Shown here: piece after piece, positions 43,384 through 52,302 of the stretch | How the letters are laid out: every line of letters begins with the position of its first letter | Position numbering within the stretch: the stretch's first letter is position 1 | Position numbers and translations under genes: made by a program | Notes under the pieces: model-generated | Database searches by the model: none | Seen by the model: the letters and a program-made list of their open reading frames with translations, nothing else | What the model was told of the DNA's origin: nothing | Source of the DNA: Nonomuraea rubra | Lineage (GTDB): Bacteria > Actinomycetota > Actinomycetes > Streptosporangiales > Streptosporangiaceae | DNA length: 64,000 nucleotides | NCBI RefSeq assembly: GCF_014207985.1 | Contig: NZ_JACHMI010000001.1 | Span: 7,237,001 to 7,301,000, forward strand | Direction: 5' to 3'

Positions 43384-43947
43384 TCAGTTCATCCCTTCGG
43401 CGATGTGGTCGACGATCCCGTACTCCAGGGCCTCCTGCGCCGTGAACCAGCGGTCGCGGTCGGAGTCGGCCTGGATGCGCTCCAGCGGCTGGCCCGTGTG
43501 GTGGGCGATGATCTCGGCCATCCGCCGCTTGGTGTAGAGCATGTTCTCGGCCTGGATCTGGATGTCGGTGGCCGAGCCTCCGATGCCGCCGAGCGGCTGG
43601 TGCATCACGATGCGGGCGTTGGGCAGGGCGTACCGCTTGCCCTTCGTCCCGGCCGTGAGCAGCACCTGGCCCATCGACGCGGCGAAGCCCATCGCCACCG
43701 TCTGCACGTCGCACGGAATGAACTGCATCATGTCGTAGAGCGCCAGCCCGGCCTGCACGGAGCCGCCCGGTGAATTGATGTAAAGCGTTATGTCGCGCCG
43801 CGGGTCCTCGGCCGCAAGCAAAAGCAACTCCCCGCAGAGCCGGTTGCAAATCTCGTCGTCGACCTCCTGACCGAGAACGACGATCCGCTCCTTGAGCAGG
43901 CGCTGGCTGAGCTGGTCAGGCCAGGCTGCGCGCTGGGTCTCCGTCAT
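43384..43947 (-). CDS. clpP: ATP-dependent Clp protease proteolytic subunit (first of the pair)
   Basis: Encodes 187 residues with Ser91 in [11 protein letters not shown], His116 in [10 protein letters not shown] and an Asp in [20 protein letters not shown] is the family signature. The ATG at 43947 follows AGGAG; the frame extends upstream but without coding character. It forms a tight operon with the second clpP. A dyad with GCGAAAAC/GTTTTCGC arms lies upstream. Confidence 0.92.
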   Translation of the reverse strand: MTETQRAAWPDQLSQRLLKERIVVLGQEVDDEICNRLCGELLLLAAEDPRRDITLYINSPGGSVQAGLALYDMMQFIPCDVQTVAMGFAASMGQVLLTAGTKGKRYALPNARIVMHQPLGGIGGSATDIQIQAENMLYTKRRMAEIIAHHTGQPLERIQADSDRDRWFTAQEALEYGIVDHIAEGMN

Positions 43948-43978
43948 GACGGGCGCTCCTTTCCATGCGTGCCTTTCT

Positions 43979-44023
43979 GCGAAAACGCTAGTCCGGGCCG
44001 CGTGAAACAAAGAAAGTTTTCGC
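43979..44023. promoter_or_regulatory. Inverted repeat in the clpP/histidine kinase intergenic region
   Basis: GCGAAAAC (43979-43986) and GTTTTCGC (44016-44023) are perfect arms 29 bases apart, between the clpP promoter region and the divergent kinase gene. The spacing fits two bound half-sites or a loop. It does not resemble the PopR/ClgR box I would expect, so the binder is unknown. Confidence 0.45.
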
Positions 44024-44054
44024 TGGCGGCGCATTTCTCTTAAAGCGCATTACT

Positions 44055-44083
44055 CCGACAGCGAATTTCCATCGACATACAAT
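44055..44083 (+). promoter_or_regulatory. Promoter of a leaderless histidine kinase gene
   Basis: CCGACA (44055-44060), 17 bp, then TACAAT (44078-44083). Seven bases separate the -10 from GTG 44091, so the mRNA should start at the initiation codon. No Shine-Dalgarno sequence is present. Confidence 0.6.
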
Positions 44084-44090
44084 CGCGGAT

Positions 44091-45611
44091 GTGAGAAGGA
44101 CCCTTCCCCGCCGGTGGGCGTGCCTCGTCCTGGGCGGGGCGCTGCTGATGCCGTACATGATGGTCGGCGTGCTGATCTCCGGCCTGGTGCACGGCGAGTC
44201 GGCCAACCTGCTGCTGCCCGCCCAGGTCGGGGTGTTCGCCGCAGTGCTGCCCGTGGTGGCCGTGACCGGGCTGTTCCTGCCGGTGCGCGGGCTGTCGGTG
44301 AACGCGGCGCAGGGGCTGCTCGGGGCGCGGGTGGTGACGCCGCCGCGGCAGGCCGGGCGGTCCTGGCAGGAGCGGCGGCGGACGGCCGCCTGGTTCACGT
44401 TGCATCTGGCCGTCGGCGGCGTGGCCAGCGGGTTCACGCTGGCGATCGTGCCGTTCACGATGTTCACGCTCGTGCTGCCGGTCACGGGGCGGTCCACGCC
44501 GGTGCTCGGCTTCCTCGTCACCCCCGGGTGGAACGCCGTGGCGTGGGCGGCGGGCGGGCTCGCGCTGCTGGCGGCGCTGGTCGCCATGGCCGCCGGCGCG
44601 GGTGAGCTGCTGGCGCGGCTCGCTCCCGTCCTGCTCGGCCCCACCCCCGCCGAACGGCTGGCCGCCGCCGAGGAGCACGCCCGTACGCTGGCCGAACGGA
44701 ACCGGCTGGCCCGCGAGCTGCACGACTCGGTCGGCCACGCGCTCAGCGTCGTCACCCTCCAGGCCGCCGCGGCCGCCCGGGTCCTCGACCGCGACCCCGC
44801 CACGGCCAGGACCGCACTCGCCGCGATCGAGCAGTCGGCCCGCACCGCGCTGGAGGACCTGGACCACGTCCTGGGCGTCCTGCGTGACGACCGCGACGAG
44901 CGCGACGAGCGGACCAACCGGGGTGACCGCGATGGCCACGACCGCAGCCGCGGCAACAGCGGCAGCGCCGACAGCAGCCAGGCCGACAGCAGCCAGGCCG
45001 ACAGCGGCAGCGACCGCAGCGGCGGCGGTGGCGGCGGCAGTGACAGCCCTGGCAGCGGCGTTGGCAGCGGTCGTAGCCACGACTCACCCGGAAGCACCGG
45101 GCGCGTCTTCGCCGACCGCGCCGACCGTGCCGATCGCGCGGATCGCGCGGATCGCGCGGATCGCGTCGGCCGGGCCAGCCGGGCTGCCCTCGCCCCGCAG
45201 GCGACGCTGGCCGACCTCGATGCCCTGGTCGCCGCCTCCGGGGCGCCGGTGCGGCAGGAGGTGGGCGACCTGGCCGGCGTGCCCGCCGTCGTCTCCCGCG
45301 AGGCGTACCGCATCCTCCAGGAGGCCCTTACGAACGCGATCAAGCACGGCACCGGCCCCGTCCGCCTGACCGCCGCCGTCGAGGGTGACGACCTGCGCCT
45401 GGAGGTCGCCAACGGCGGCCCCAGGGGTACGGGCGACCGTACGGGCTCGAGAGACGCGCGGGCGCGCGGGCGGGAGCGGACCCGCACCGGCGGCAGGGGG
45501 GTGGCCGGGATGCACGAGCGCGTCCGGCTGCTGCGCGGCGAGCTGGAGGCCGGCCCCACCGACACCGGATGGCGGGTCTCGGCCCGCCTCCCGCTACGGT
45601 CGTCCCCATGA
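44091..45611 (+). CDS. Two-component sensor histidine kinase (NarL/DesK class)
   Basis: Encodes 506 residues from GTG 44091. Four membrane helices occupy about residues 10-175. The dimerisation/phosphoacceptor helix has His211 in RLARELHDSVGHALSVVTL; the HATPase domain starts near YRILQEALTNAIKHG (about 405) with a G-box GRGVAGMHERV. Between them is an odd 100-residue insertion (about 265-367) of charged, Ser/Gly-rich sequence ending in six ADR repeats; normal members have about 15 residues there. It passes phosphate to the response regulator that overlaps it by ATGA. The signal is unknown. Confidence 0.9.
   Translation: MRRTLPRRWACLVLGGALLMPYMMVGVLISGLVHGESANLLLPAQVGVFAAVLPVVAVTGLFLPVRGLSVNAAQGLLGARVVTPPRQAGRSWQERRRTAAWFTLHLAVGGVASGFTLAIVPFTMFTLVLPVTGRSTPVLGFLVTPGWNAVAWAAGGLALLAALVAMAAGAGELLARLAPVLLGPTPAERLAAAEEHARTLAERNRLARELHDSVGHALSVVTLQAAAAARVLDRDPATARTALAAIEQSARTALEDLDHVLGVLRDDRDERDERTNRGDRDGHDRSRGNSGSADSSQADSSQADSGSDRSGGGGGGSDSPGSGVGSGRSHDSPGSTGRVFADRADRADRADRADRADRVGRASRAALAPQATLADLDALVAASGAPVRQEVGDLAGVPAVVSREAYRILQEALTNAIKHGTGPVRLTAAVEGDDLRLEVANGGPRGTGDRTGSRDARARGRERTRTGGRGVAGMHERVRLLRGELEAGPTDTGWRVSARLPLRSSP
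45111..45164 (+). repeat. Ala-Asp-Arg tandem repeat inside the histidine kinase
   Basis: Nine-base units of the type GCGGATCGC encode six consecutive Ala-Asp-Arg triplets at about residues 341-358. Several copies are identical at DNA level, so the tract is prone to slippage. Changes in multiples of 9 or 3 bases keep the frame. Confidence 0.85.
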
Positions 45612-46255
45612 CGCTCAGAGTGGTGATCGCCGACGACGAGGACCTCATCCGCACCGGCCTGCGCATCATCCTCGACAGCGAGCCGGACCTGGAGGTGGTC
45701 GGCGAGGCCGCCGACGGCGCCGCGGTGCTGCCCGTGGTGCGCAGAGAGCGCCCCGATGTCGTGCTGATGGACGTCCGCATGCCCGCCCTCGACGGCATCC
45801 GCGCCACCGAGCGCCTGCTCGCCCTGGACGACCCGCCCAAGGTCCTGGTGGTGACCACGTTCGAGAACGACGACCACGTCTACGACGCCCTGCGCGCGGG
45901 CGCCAGCGGCTTCCTGCTCAAACGCACCAGGCCGGACGACCTGGTGCAGGCCGTCCGGCTGGTCGCGACGGGCGAGTCGCTGCTGTTCCCCGCCGCGATC
46001 CGGGCCCTGGCGGGCCGCCCGGGCCGCCCCTCCGTACGGGTGCCCGGCATCGACCGGCTGACCGGCCGCGAGGGCGACGTGCTGCGGCTGATGACCAGGG
46101 GCCTGTCCAACCCCGAGATCGCCGCCGCGCTGGTCGTCAGCCCGGAGACGGTCAAGACGCACGTGGGCAACGTGCTCGCCAAGCTGGGCGCGCGCGACCG
46201 CACCCAGGCGGTGATCGCCGCCTACGAGTCCGGCTTCGTCTCCCCCACCGGCTAG
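45608..46255 (+). CDS. LuxR/NarL-type response regulator
   Basis: Encodes 215 residues. The receiver domain has acidic pocket VVIADDEDLIR, phosphoacceptor Asp55 in VVLMDVRMPALDG, and a conserved Lys in FLLKRTRPDD. The C-terminal LuxR helix-turn-helix reads LTGREGDVLRLMTRGLSNPE then IAAALVVSPETVKTHV. The ATG overlaps the kinase stop (ATGA), so the pair is translationally coupled. Possible targets are the divergent clpP operon or its own promoter, by proximity only. Confidence 0.93.
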   Translation: MTLRVVIADDEDLIRTGLRIILDSEPDLEVVGEAADGAAVLPVVRRERPDVVLMDVRMPALDGIRATERLLALDDPPKVLVVTTFENDDHVYDALRAGASGFLLKRTRPDDLVQAVRLVATGESLLFPAAIRALAGRPGRPSVRVPGIDRLTGREGDVLRLMTRGLSNPEIAAALVVSPETVKTHVGNVLAKLGARDRTQAVIAAYESGFVSPTG

Positions 46256-46266
46256 AGGATCCCCGC

Positions 46267-46358
46267 GGGTGAAGGCGCCCCGCGGGGTGAAAGCGCCCCG
46301 CGAGCCGGCGCGAGAGAGAGCCGGGCAAGGGGGCTCACACCTCTAGCCGGGCTAGAGG
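46267..46358. terminator. Terminator region between converging genes
   Basis: A 17-bp unit GGGTGAAGGCGCCCCGC (46267-46283) is repeated with one change at 46285-46301; the copies can fold through CCCCGCGGGG. Further on, CCTCTAGC (46340-46347) pairs with GCTAGAGG (46351-46358) around CGG; this dyad contains the stop codon of the converging peptidase gene. Together they probably end transcription from both sides. Confidence 0.55.
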
Positions 46359-47221
46359 CTCACCCCTCCCCTCCGCAGCAGCTCGGCGGCCGGCAGCACG
46401 GTCGCCTCGGCGGCGGTCAGGCCGGCACCGGCCAGCGCGCGATCGACCAGGTTCAGCCCCACCGCGTATCCCGCCATGTCGGGAATGCCGCGCGGCTCCT
46501 GGCCGAACCTCTGCATGGGGCCGTCGCCCAGCACGTACGCGCTCGTGTGCTGCATCCCCTCCAGCCAGAAGTTCGCCGTGATCTTCTCGTAGGCCCGCTC
46601 GTACGCCTCCCCGGCCACCATCGCCGACCACGGCCCCATCGCCTCCGGCCCCGACAGCTCGCGTACGAACGCCTCGGCCAGCCCTTCGGCGATCACATGC
46701 TCGCCGACCGTCACGGTCACCGGGTTCCACTCCACGTTGGTGAAGCGGACCTTGTGGTGGAACTCGTGCACCGCCAGGTGCCCGATCCGCCCGATCACCT
46801 CGTCCAACGGCCAGGCCAGCAGGTACAGCCACTCCGAGCCGCCGCCCATGCCGTAGTAGCCGCCGGACGTGGTCATCAGGTGCTCGTTGCCGGGATCGCC
46901 CATCGCGAACATGACCTTCACCACGTCCGGCTGCGCGGCCCCCACCTCGGCCAGCCGCTGCGAGGCCCGCTCCAGCTCGCGCCGCACCTGACCGAGCACG
47001 TCCTGCTCGATCATGCGGCGCACGGCCGGCAGGTAGCGCGGGTCCTCGGCGTCCACGCGGAAGCCGCCGCCGTTGTGGTGGATGTCGACGAGATCGCCCG
47101 GGATCGGGATGATCGCCCGCGTCGGCGCCATCATCTCCCGCAGCGCGTCGGGCCGCTTGTCCAGCGGCCCCTCCAGCATGGCGGCCATCTCGGCAAGCGT
47201 GTCGTGAATGATGATTTCCAT
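46352..47221 (-). CDS. DUF2268 putative zinc-dependent protease
   Basis: Encodes 289 residues. HEFHHKVRF near residue 150 is an HExxH zinc motif, and VIAEGLAEAFVRELSG about 30 residues later supplies the third ligand Glu region, the arrangement of DUF2268 putative peptidases (a gluzincin-like family found in Bacillus and actinobacteria). There is no signal peptide, so it is cytoplasmic. The natural substrate is unknown. It stands alone, followed by a minisatellite upstream of its start. Confidence 0.85.
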   Translation of the reverse strand: MEIIIHDTLAEMAAMLEGPLDKRPDALREMMAPTRAIIPIPGDLVDIHHNGGGFRVDAEDPRYLPAVRRMIEQDVLGQVRRELERASQRLAEVGAAQPDVVKVMFAMGDPGNEHLMTTSGGYYGMGGGSEWLYLLAWPLDEVIGRIGHLAVHEFHHKVRFTNVEWNPVTVTVGEHVIAEGLAEAFVRELSGPEAMGPWSAMVAGEAYERAYEKITANFWLEGMQHTSAYVLGDGPMQRFGQEPRGIPDMAGYAVGLNLVDRALAGAGLTAAEATVLPAAELLRRGGVSL

Positions 47222-47268
47222 GCCGTGGACGCTAAAGCCTCACGTTACGTGAGACTCAAGCGATTAAC

Positions 47269-47425
47269 GGCTCACGGCCAAACGGACTCACAGCCAAACG
47301 GGCGCGCAGCCGAGCGGGCGCGCAGCCGAGCGGCCTCACAACCGAGCGGCCTCACAACCGAGCGGCCTCACAGCCGAGCGGCCTCACAGCTGAGCGGGCT
47401 CACAAGCGGACAGGCTCACAGCGGC
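47269..47425. repeat. 16-bp minisatellite, about ten copies
   Basis: Units of the form GCCTCACAACCGAGCG follow each other without spacers from 47269 to about 47425, diverging towards both ends (GGCTCACGGCCAAACG at the left). The last partial copy reaches the stop codon of the next minus-strand gene at 47416. Repeats are contiguous, so this is not a CRISPR array. Confidence 0.9.
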
Positions 47426-48189
47426 GACTCGTCGCCCGGGTCCTCACCAGGCGAACGTCCCGGCGTGCTCTGCCCACTCTCCGACGGCGACGGCGACTGC
47501 GAGGGCGACGGCTGCGGCACCGGCGTCTCCGGAGTCGGCGGCGGCGTCGGCACGAACACCGTCGGCGGCAACTGCCGCGGCTGCTGCTCGCTGTCCTGCC
47601 GCCCGAGCAGCAGCAACAGCAGGATCACCGTCACCAGCACGAGCAGCAGCACCAGCGCCAGCGCCGCCAGCAGCACCCGCTTGCGCGTCTCCGTCGGCGG
47701 CAGCCGACGCCGGGTCGGCCCCGGCAGCGCCGGCGCCCGGTCGGTCAGCCAGTACGGCACGAAGTCCGGCCCGTGCGCCTCCCCGATGAACGTCCCGCCC
47801 ACCATGACGGGCTCCAGGAACCGCTCGGCCCCCGGCCGCCCCGGCGCGTACGGCACCGCCACCCACGGCGCCTGCCCCCCGTCGAACGCCAGCACCTCGG
47901 GCGCACCCTCCAGCACCGCGCCCCTGGGCCGCCCGGGAAGCCCCAGCCACCCCCGCCTCCCGGCCCGCTCCCTGCCGCCCGCCTCGCGCACCGCCGTGAC
48001 GAACCGGTCCCGCGCCGCGGCGTCGTAGGCCGCTCCCCGGGTGAGCACCGCCAGCGACACGGCACGCCCGTCGGGCGCCTGGCCCAGGTAGACGAACCCG
48101 GCCGGCGCCGTGTGCAGGCGCGCCTGCACCACGTAGGGCCCCAGCCGGGGAGGATCACCGAACTGCAGGGGACTTGCCACGTTTGCCAT
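47416..48189 (-). CDS. Membrane protein with a kinase-N-lobe-like cytoplasmic domain
   Basis: Encodes 257 residues from ATG 48189. The N-terminal LGPYVVQARLHTAPAGFVYL and GQAPDGRAVSLAVL resemble the N-lobe start of actinobacterial Ser/Thr kinases (LGPYxxxxxLGxGGxGxVYLG...G), but the Gly loop and the invariant Lys are changed and the whole catalytic lobe is missing. A membrane helix (about 173-195, LLVLVTVILLLLLL) follows, then a Pro/Ser-rich outside tail ending PGDESPL. It is divergent from the MoxR operon. A pseudokinase-derived binding protein is possible. Confidence 0.65.
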   Translation of the reverse strand: MANVASPLQFGDPPRLGPYVVQARLHTAPAGFVYLGQAPDGRAVSLAVLTRGAAYDAAARDRFVTAVREAGGRERAGRRGWLGLPGRPRGAVLEGAPEVLAFDGGQAPWVAVPYAPGRPGAERFLEPVMVGGTFIGEAHGPDFVPYWLTDRAPALPGPTRRRLPPTETRKRVLLAALALVLLLVLVTVILLLLLLGRQDSEQQPRQLPPTVFVPTPPPTPETPVPQPSPSQSPSPSESGQSTPGRSPGEDPGDESPL

Positions 48190-48244
48190 GAAAGCACAGA
48201 CGTGGCGTCGTGCACGTTTGCGGCGCGTTTGGTGGAATGGCGTC

Positions 48245-49246
48245 ATGAGCGTCGCCGAAGAGTTGCCAGGCGGAACCGACGCGGCCATGCTGCGTCAGAG
48301 TCTCGACGAGGTCCGGCGTGTCATCGTCGGGCAGGACCACATGGTCGAAAGGCTGCTCGTGGCCCTGCTGGCGCGCGGGCACTGCCTGCTCGAAGGCGTC
48401 CCAGGCGTCGCCAAGACCCTCGCGGCCGCCACCCTGGCCACCGTCGTGGGCGGCACGTTCGCCCGCATCCAGTTCACCCCCGACCTCGTGCCGAGCGACA
48501 TCGTCGGCACCCGCGTCTACCACCCCTCCAACGAGAAGTTCGACGTCGAGCTCGGCCCCGTCTTCGTCAACTTCCTGCTGGCCGACGAGATCAACCGCGC
48601 CCCCGCCAAGGTCCAGTCCGCGCTGCTGGAGGTGATGGCCGAGCGCCAGGTCACCCTCGCCGGCGTCACCCACCCCCTGCCCAGGCCGTTCATCGTGCTG
48701 GCCACCCAGAACCCCATCGAGTCCGAGGGCGTCTACCCCCTGCCCGAGGTGCAGCGCGACCGGTTCCTGTTCCGGGTGCGCGTGCCGCACCCCAGCGCCC
48801 ACGAGGAGCTGGAGATCCTGCACCGGATGAGCGTCAGGCCGCCCGTCCCCGAGCGGGTGCTCGACCCCGACAAGCTGCTGGCCCTGCAGGAGGCCGCCGA
48901 GCAGGTCTCGGTGCACCAGCTCGTCGCCGACTACGTCGTACGGCTCGTCATGTCCACTCGCGCCCCCGCCGAGTACGGCCTGAGCGACCTCACCGAGACC
49001 ATCGAGATCGGCGTCAGCCCCCGGGCCACCCTCGGCCTCGTCTCCGCCGGCCGGGCCCTGGCCCTGCTGCGCGGCCGCGACTACCTGCTGCCCGACGACG
49101 TACGCGACGTCGCCGTGGACGTCATGTCCCACCGCCTGATGCTCACCTTCGACGCCCTCGCCGACGGCGTCGACCCCGAGAGCGTCGTCAAGCAGATCCT
49201 CCAGGCCGTCCCCCCGCCCCTCGTCGTCTGGAACCAGAACCGTTGA
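48245..49246 (+). CDS. MoxR family AAA+ ATPase
   Basis: Encodes 333 residues. Walker A GVPGVAKT (51-58), Walker [11 protein letters not shown] (DEIN near 115), and sensor 1 [12 protein letters not shown] identify a MoxR AAA+ chaperone. MoxR proteins help fold or insert metal into partner VWA proteins. The next two genes, a DUF58 protein and a VWA membrane protein, overlap and form the classic MoxR-DUF58-VWA operon. The ATG at 48245 is chosen because upstream codons are not conserved-looking. Confidence 0.92.
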   Translation: MSVAEELPGGTDAAMLRQSLDEVRRVIVGQDHMVERLLVALLARGHCLLEGVPGVAKTLAAATLATVVGGTFARIQFTPDLVPSDIVGTRVYHPSNEKFDVELGPVFVNFLLADEINRAPAKVQSALLEVMAERQVTLAGVTHPLPRPFIVLATQNPIESEGVYPLPEVQRDRFLFRVRVPHPSAHEELEILHRMSVRPPVPERVLDPDKLLALQEAAEQVSVHQLVADYVVRLVMSTRAPAEYGLSDLTETIEIGVSPRATLGLVSAGRALALLRGRDYLLPDDVRDVAVDVMSHRLMLTFDALADGVDPESVVKQILQAVPPPLVVWNQNR

Positions 49247-50184
49247 GCCCCTCCACAGCAGAGCAGGCCCTGCGCCGCCTGGAGCTGACCGTCACCCGGC
49301 GCCTCGACGGCCTCCTGCACGGCGCCCACCAGGGGCTGCTGCCCGGCGCCGGCAGCGAGGCCGGCGACAGCCGCGTCTACGTGCCGGGCGAGGACGACGT
49401 ACGCCGCATGGACTGGAACGTCACCGCCCGCACCACCATCCCGCACGTGCGCGACCTCATCGCCGACCGCGAGCTGGAGACCTGGGCCCTGGCCGACCTG
49501 TCGCCCAGCATGGACTTCGGCACCGCCGACACCGACAAGCGCGACCTGGTCGTGGCCGCCGTCGGCGCGATCGGGTTCCTGTCCAGCCGGATGGGCGACC
49601 GGTTCGGCGCGCTGGTCATCCACGACGAGTTCGTGCACCGCATGCCCGCCCGCACCGGCCGCCCGGCCCTGTACGGCCTGCTGAACTCCCTCATGGACGC
49701 CCCCCGCGGCAGCGTCGTGCCCGACCCGCCCGACCTCGCCGAAGGACTCGAGATCCTCTCGGCCTCCCGCAGGCGGCGCGGCATGCGGCTGGTCGTCTCC
49801 GACTTCCTCGACGCCCACCCCGACCTCGACCTCGACGCCGAACGCCCCTGGGAACGCCCCATCAGGCGGCTGGCGGCCCGCCACCAGGTGCTGGCCGTCG
49901 AGGTCATCGACCCCCGCGAGCTCGAACTCCCCGACGTGGGCCGCGTCGCGTTCGCCGACCCCGAGACCGGGAAAGTACGCGAAGTGCACCTTTCGTCCAA
50001 GATTCGGCGCGCGTACGCGGAGGCCGCCGCCCTGCAGCGCGAGGGCACCCGCCTGGCCCTGCGCCGCGCCGGCATCGCCCACCTCGTGCTCCGCACCGAC
50101 CGCGACTGGGTCTTCGACGTCGCGCAGTTCGTGCTGCGCCAGCGCCGCATGAGCCACCTCGCCCACCGGAGGCCCACCCCATGA
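49243..50184 (+). CDS. DUF58 (VWA-like) protein of the MoxR operon
   Basis: Encodes 313 residues. A TTG at 49243 overlaps the MoxR stop (TTGA) and gives a compact start. [20 protein letters not shown] is the DUF58 signature (the 'YxxGDDxRxIDWxxxAR' pattern), followed by a VWA-like fold with [11 protein letters not shown]. It is cytoplasmic and expected to work with MoxR on a membrane complex involved in envelope stress or assembly. Confidence 0.88.
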   Translation: MSPSTAEQALRRLELTVTRRLDGLLHGAHQGLLPGAGSEAGDSRVYVPGEDDVRRMDWNVTARTTIPHVRDLIADRELETWALADLSPSMDFGTADTDKRDLVVAAVGAIGFLSSRMGDRFGALVIHDEFVHRMPARTGRPALYGLLNSLMDAPRGSVVPDPPDLAEGLEILSASRRRRGMRLVVSDFLDAHPDLDLDAERPWERPIRRLAARHQVLAVEVIDPRELELPDVGRVAFADPETGKVREVHLSSKIRRAYAEAAALQREGTRLALRRAGIAHLVLRTDRDWVFDVAQFVLRQRRMSHLAHRRPTP

Positions 50185-51128
50185 CGTTCCTCGCCCCGGG
50201 CTGGTTGTGGCTGTTCGTGCTGGTGCTGCTGCTCGTGGCCGGCTACATCCTGGCGATGTTCGCCCGCCGCCGCTACACCGTGCGCTTCACCAACCTGGCC
50301 CTGCTCGACCTCGTCGCCCCCGCCGGCCCCGGCTGGCGCCGCCACGTCGCCCCCGCGCTCTTCCTCGCCATGATGTCCCTGCTGGTCATCGGCGCCGCCA
50401 AGCCCGCCGACCAGGTACGCGTGCCCCGCGACCGCGCCACCATCATCGTCGCCCTGGACGTCTCCCTGTCCATGGACGCCGACGACGTCCAGCCCAACCG
50501 CATCGCCGCCGCCAAGGCCGCCGCCCAGGCCTTCGCCAGGGAGCTGCCCGACCGCTTCAACGTCGGCGTCGTCGCCTTCGCCCGCTCCGCCAACGTCGTC
50601 GTCTCCCCCACCACCGACCACCAGGCCGTCGTCACCGCCATCGGCAACCTCACCACCCGCCCGGGCACCGCCATCGGCGAGGCCGTCTTCAACGCGCTGG
50701 AGTCGGTGCGCTCCTTCGACCAGCAGGCCGCCACCGACCCGCCCCCCGCCGCCATCGTCCTGCTCTCCGACGGAGACAACACCTCCGGCCGCTCCGTGAA
50801 CGAGGCCATCGAGGCCGCACAGCAGGCCCGCGTCCCGGTCTCCACCATCGCGTACGGCACCCAGGAGGGCACGGTCAACATCGACGGGCGGCCCGTGAAC
50901 GTCCCGGTCAACAAGCAGACCCTGCAGTCGCTGTCCGACGGCACCAGCGGCCGTGCCTACGCCGCCGAGTCCGGCAGCGAGCTGCGCGAGGTCTACGAGC
51001 AGATCGGCACCTCGCTCGGCTACAAGCTGGTCAACCAGGAGATCACCCAGTGGTTCATCGTGGCCGCCATCCTGGCCGGACTGCTGGTGGCGGGCGCCGC
51101 GGTCCTGTTCGGTTCGCGGATCCCGTAA
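50181..51128 (+). CDS. VWA domain membrane protein of the MoxR operon
   Basis: Encodes 315 residues: two N-terminal membrane helices (about 6-26, 57-74), a von Willebrand A domain with metal-ion-dependent adhesion site DVSLSM (93-98) and [20 protein letters not shown], and a C-terminal membrane helix (about 293-311). This is the BatA-like member of the operon. The ATG overlaps the DUF58 stop. It likely presents its VWA domain on one side of the membrane with a divalent metal. Confidence 0.9.
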   Translation: MTFLAPGWLWLFVLVLLLVAGYILAMFARRRYTVRFTNLALLDLVAPAGPGWRRHVAPALFLAMMSLLVIGAAKPADQVRVPRDRATIIVALDVSLSMDADDVQPNRIAAAKAAAQAFARELPDRFNVGVVAFARSANVVVSPTTDHQAVVTAIGNLTTRPGTAIGEAVFNALESVRSFDQQAATDPPPAAIVLLSDGDNTSGRSVNEAIEAAQQARVPVSTIAYGTQEGTVNIDGRPVNVPVNKQTLQSLSDGTSGRAYAAESGSELREVYEQIGTSLGYKLVNQEITQWFIVAAILAGLLVAGAAVLFGSRIP

Positions 51129-51139
51129 CGTTTGGCGAC

Positions 51140-51730
51140 GTGGCCCACTATTTCTCCGAGCAGCCGAGCACCGCGAGCAGGCCGGGCTCCGTCGATCTCG
51201 TCCTGCCCGATCTGCACCTGCGGCTGGAGACCGACAGCGGCGTGTTCTCCCCCGAGCGGGTGGACGTCGGCACGCGCGTGCTGCTGGAGAGCGTTCCGCC
51301 GCCGCCACAGGAGGGCGATCTGCTCGACCTGGGCTGCGGCTACGGGCCGATCGCGCTGACCATGGCCAAGCGGGCGCCGGCCGCGACGGTGTGGGCCGTC
51401 GATGTGAACCGGCGCAGCCTGGAGCTGACCGAGCGGAACGCCCGGGCCGCCGCCCTTGACAAAGTAAGGTCAGTACATGTCGATGAAGTGCCAGATGAAG
51501 TGAAATTTCGGGCCATCTGGTCTAATCCTGCGATCCGAATTGGGAAGCAGGCGTTGCACGAGATGCTCACCAGGTGGCTCACCCGGCTGACGCCCGACGG
51601 CGTGGCCTACCTGGTCGTCCAGAAACACCTCGGCTCGGACTCCCTGCAGCGCTGGCTCGGCGAGCAGGGCTGGCAGGCCTCCCGCGAGGCCAGCCGGGCC
51701 GCCTACCGGATCTTGAAGGTGACCCCGTGA
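51140..51730 (+). CDS. RsmC-like class I methyltransferase
   Basis: Encodes 196 residues. SAM motif I LLDLGCGYGPIALTMAK lies near residue 58; the substrate-base motif reads IWSNPAIRIGK where family members normally have NPPIRxGK, so the second Pro is Ala. It is related to the RsmC rRNA guanine methyltransferase group. The GTG lies 12 bases after the VWA stop. Codons 106-138 are strikingly AT-rich compared with the rest. It ends with a GTGA overlap with the next gene. Confidence 0.8.
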   Translation: MAHYFSEQPSTASRPGSVDLVLPDLHLRLETDSGVFSPERVDVGTRVLLESVPPPPQEGDLLDLGCGYGPIALTMAKRAPAATVWAVDVNRRSLELTERNARAAALDKVRSVHVDEVPDEVKFRAIWSNPAIRIGKQALHEMLTRWLTRLTPDGVAYLVVQKHLGSDSLQRWLGEQGWQASREASRAAYRILKVTP

Positions 51731-52266
51731 GAAGGCAGCTGCGCCCCACCGACGTCAAGCGGCTCAACCGCACCTGGCGCAGGAACACCGCGAATCGCCT
51801 CGGCCTGATCATCGAGTCGGTCACCGGCCCGTTCAACATCGGCTCGATCTTCCGCAGCGCCGCCGCGTTCGGCGTGGACGAGATCTGGCTTGCGGGCAAC
51901 GCCACGCCGCCCACCAACCCCAAGGCGGGCAAGACCGCGCTGGGCACCGAGCGCCTGGTCACCTGGCACGAGGCGGTGCCGGCCGTGGAGGCGGTCAAGG
52001 CGGCCAGGGAGGCCGGCTACGCGGTGCTCGCGATCGAGCTGACCGCCGAGGCCAGACCACTCCACAGGGCGGACCTGGCCCGCGACGTGTGCCTGGTGGT
52101 CGGCAGCGAGGACCACGGTTGCTCCCCCGCCCTGCTCGACGCCGTCGACGGCGCCTGCTACATCCCGCAGGTCGGGCGGGTCGGCTCGTTCAACGTGGCG
52201 GTGGCCGCGGCGATCGCGCTTGCGGAGGCGCGCCGCCAGGAGTGGCAGAATCTCCCTGATTCGTAA
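51727..52266 (+). CDS. TrmH/SpoU family RNA methyltransferase
   Basis: Encodes 179 residues. The three SpoU motifs are present: NIGSIFRSAAAFGVDEIWL (motif 1), VCLVVGSEDHGCSPALLDA (motif 2) and IPQVGRVGSFNVAVAAAIAL (motif 3), forming the trefoil-knot SAM site. The family 2'-O-methylates tRNA or rRNA ribose. The GTG start overlaps the previous stop (GTGA). It closes a string of tightly linked genes from the MoxR operon. Confidence 0.9.
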   Translation: MRRQLRPTDVKRLNRTWRRNTANRLGLIIESVTGPFNIGSIFRSAAAFGVDEIWLAGNATPPTNPKAGKTALGTERLVTWHEAVPAVEAVKAAREAGYAVLAIELTAEARPLHRADLARDVCLVVGSEDHGCSPALLDAVDGACYIPQVGRVGSFNVAVAAAIALAEARRQEWQNLPDS

Positions 52267-52302
52267 CCGAACCGTTCACTCGGGAAGGGCATACTTCAGG
52301 AC

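Noticed and set aside
47269..47425. Possible CRISPR array
   Set aside because: Units of 16 bp are contiguous with no spacers, and no cas genes are present.
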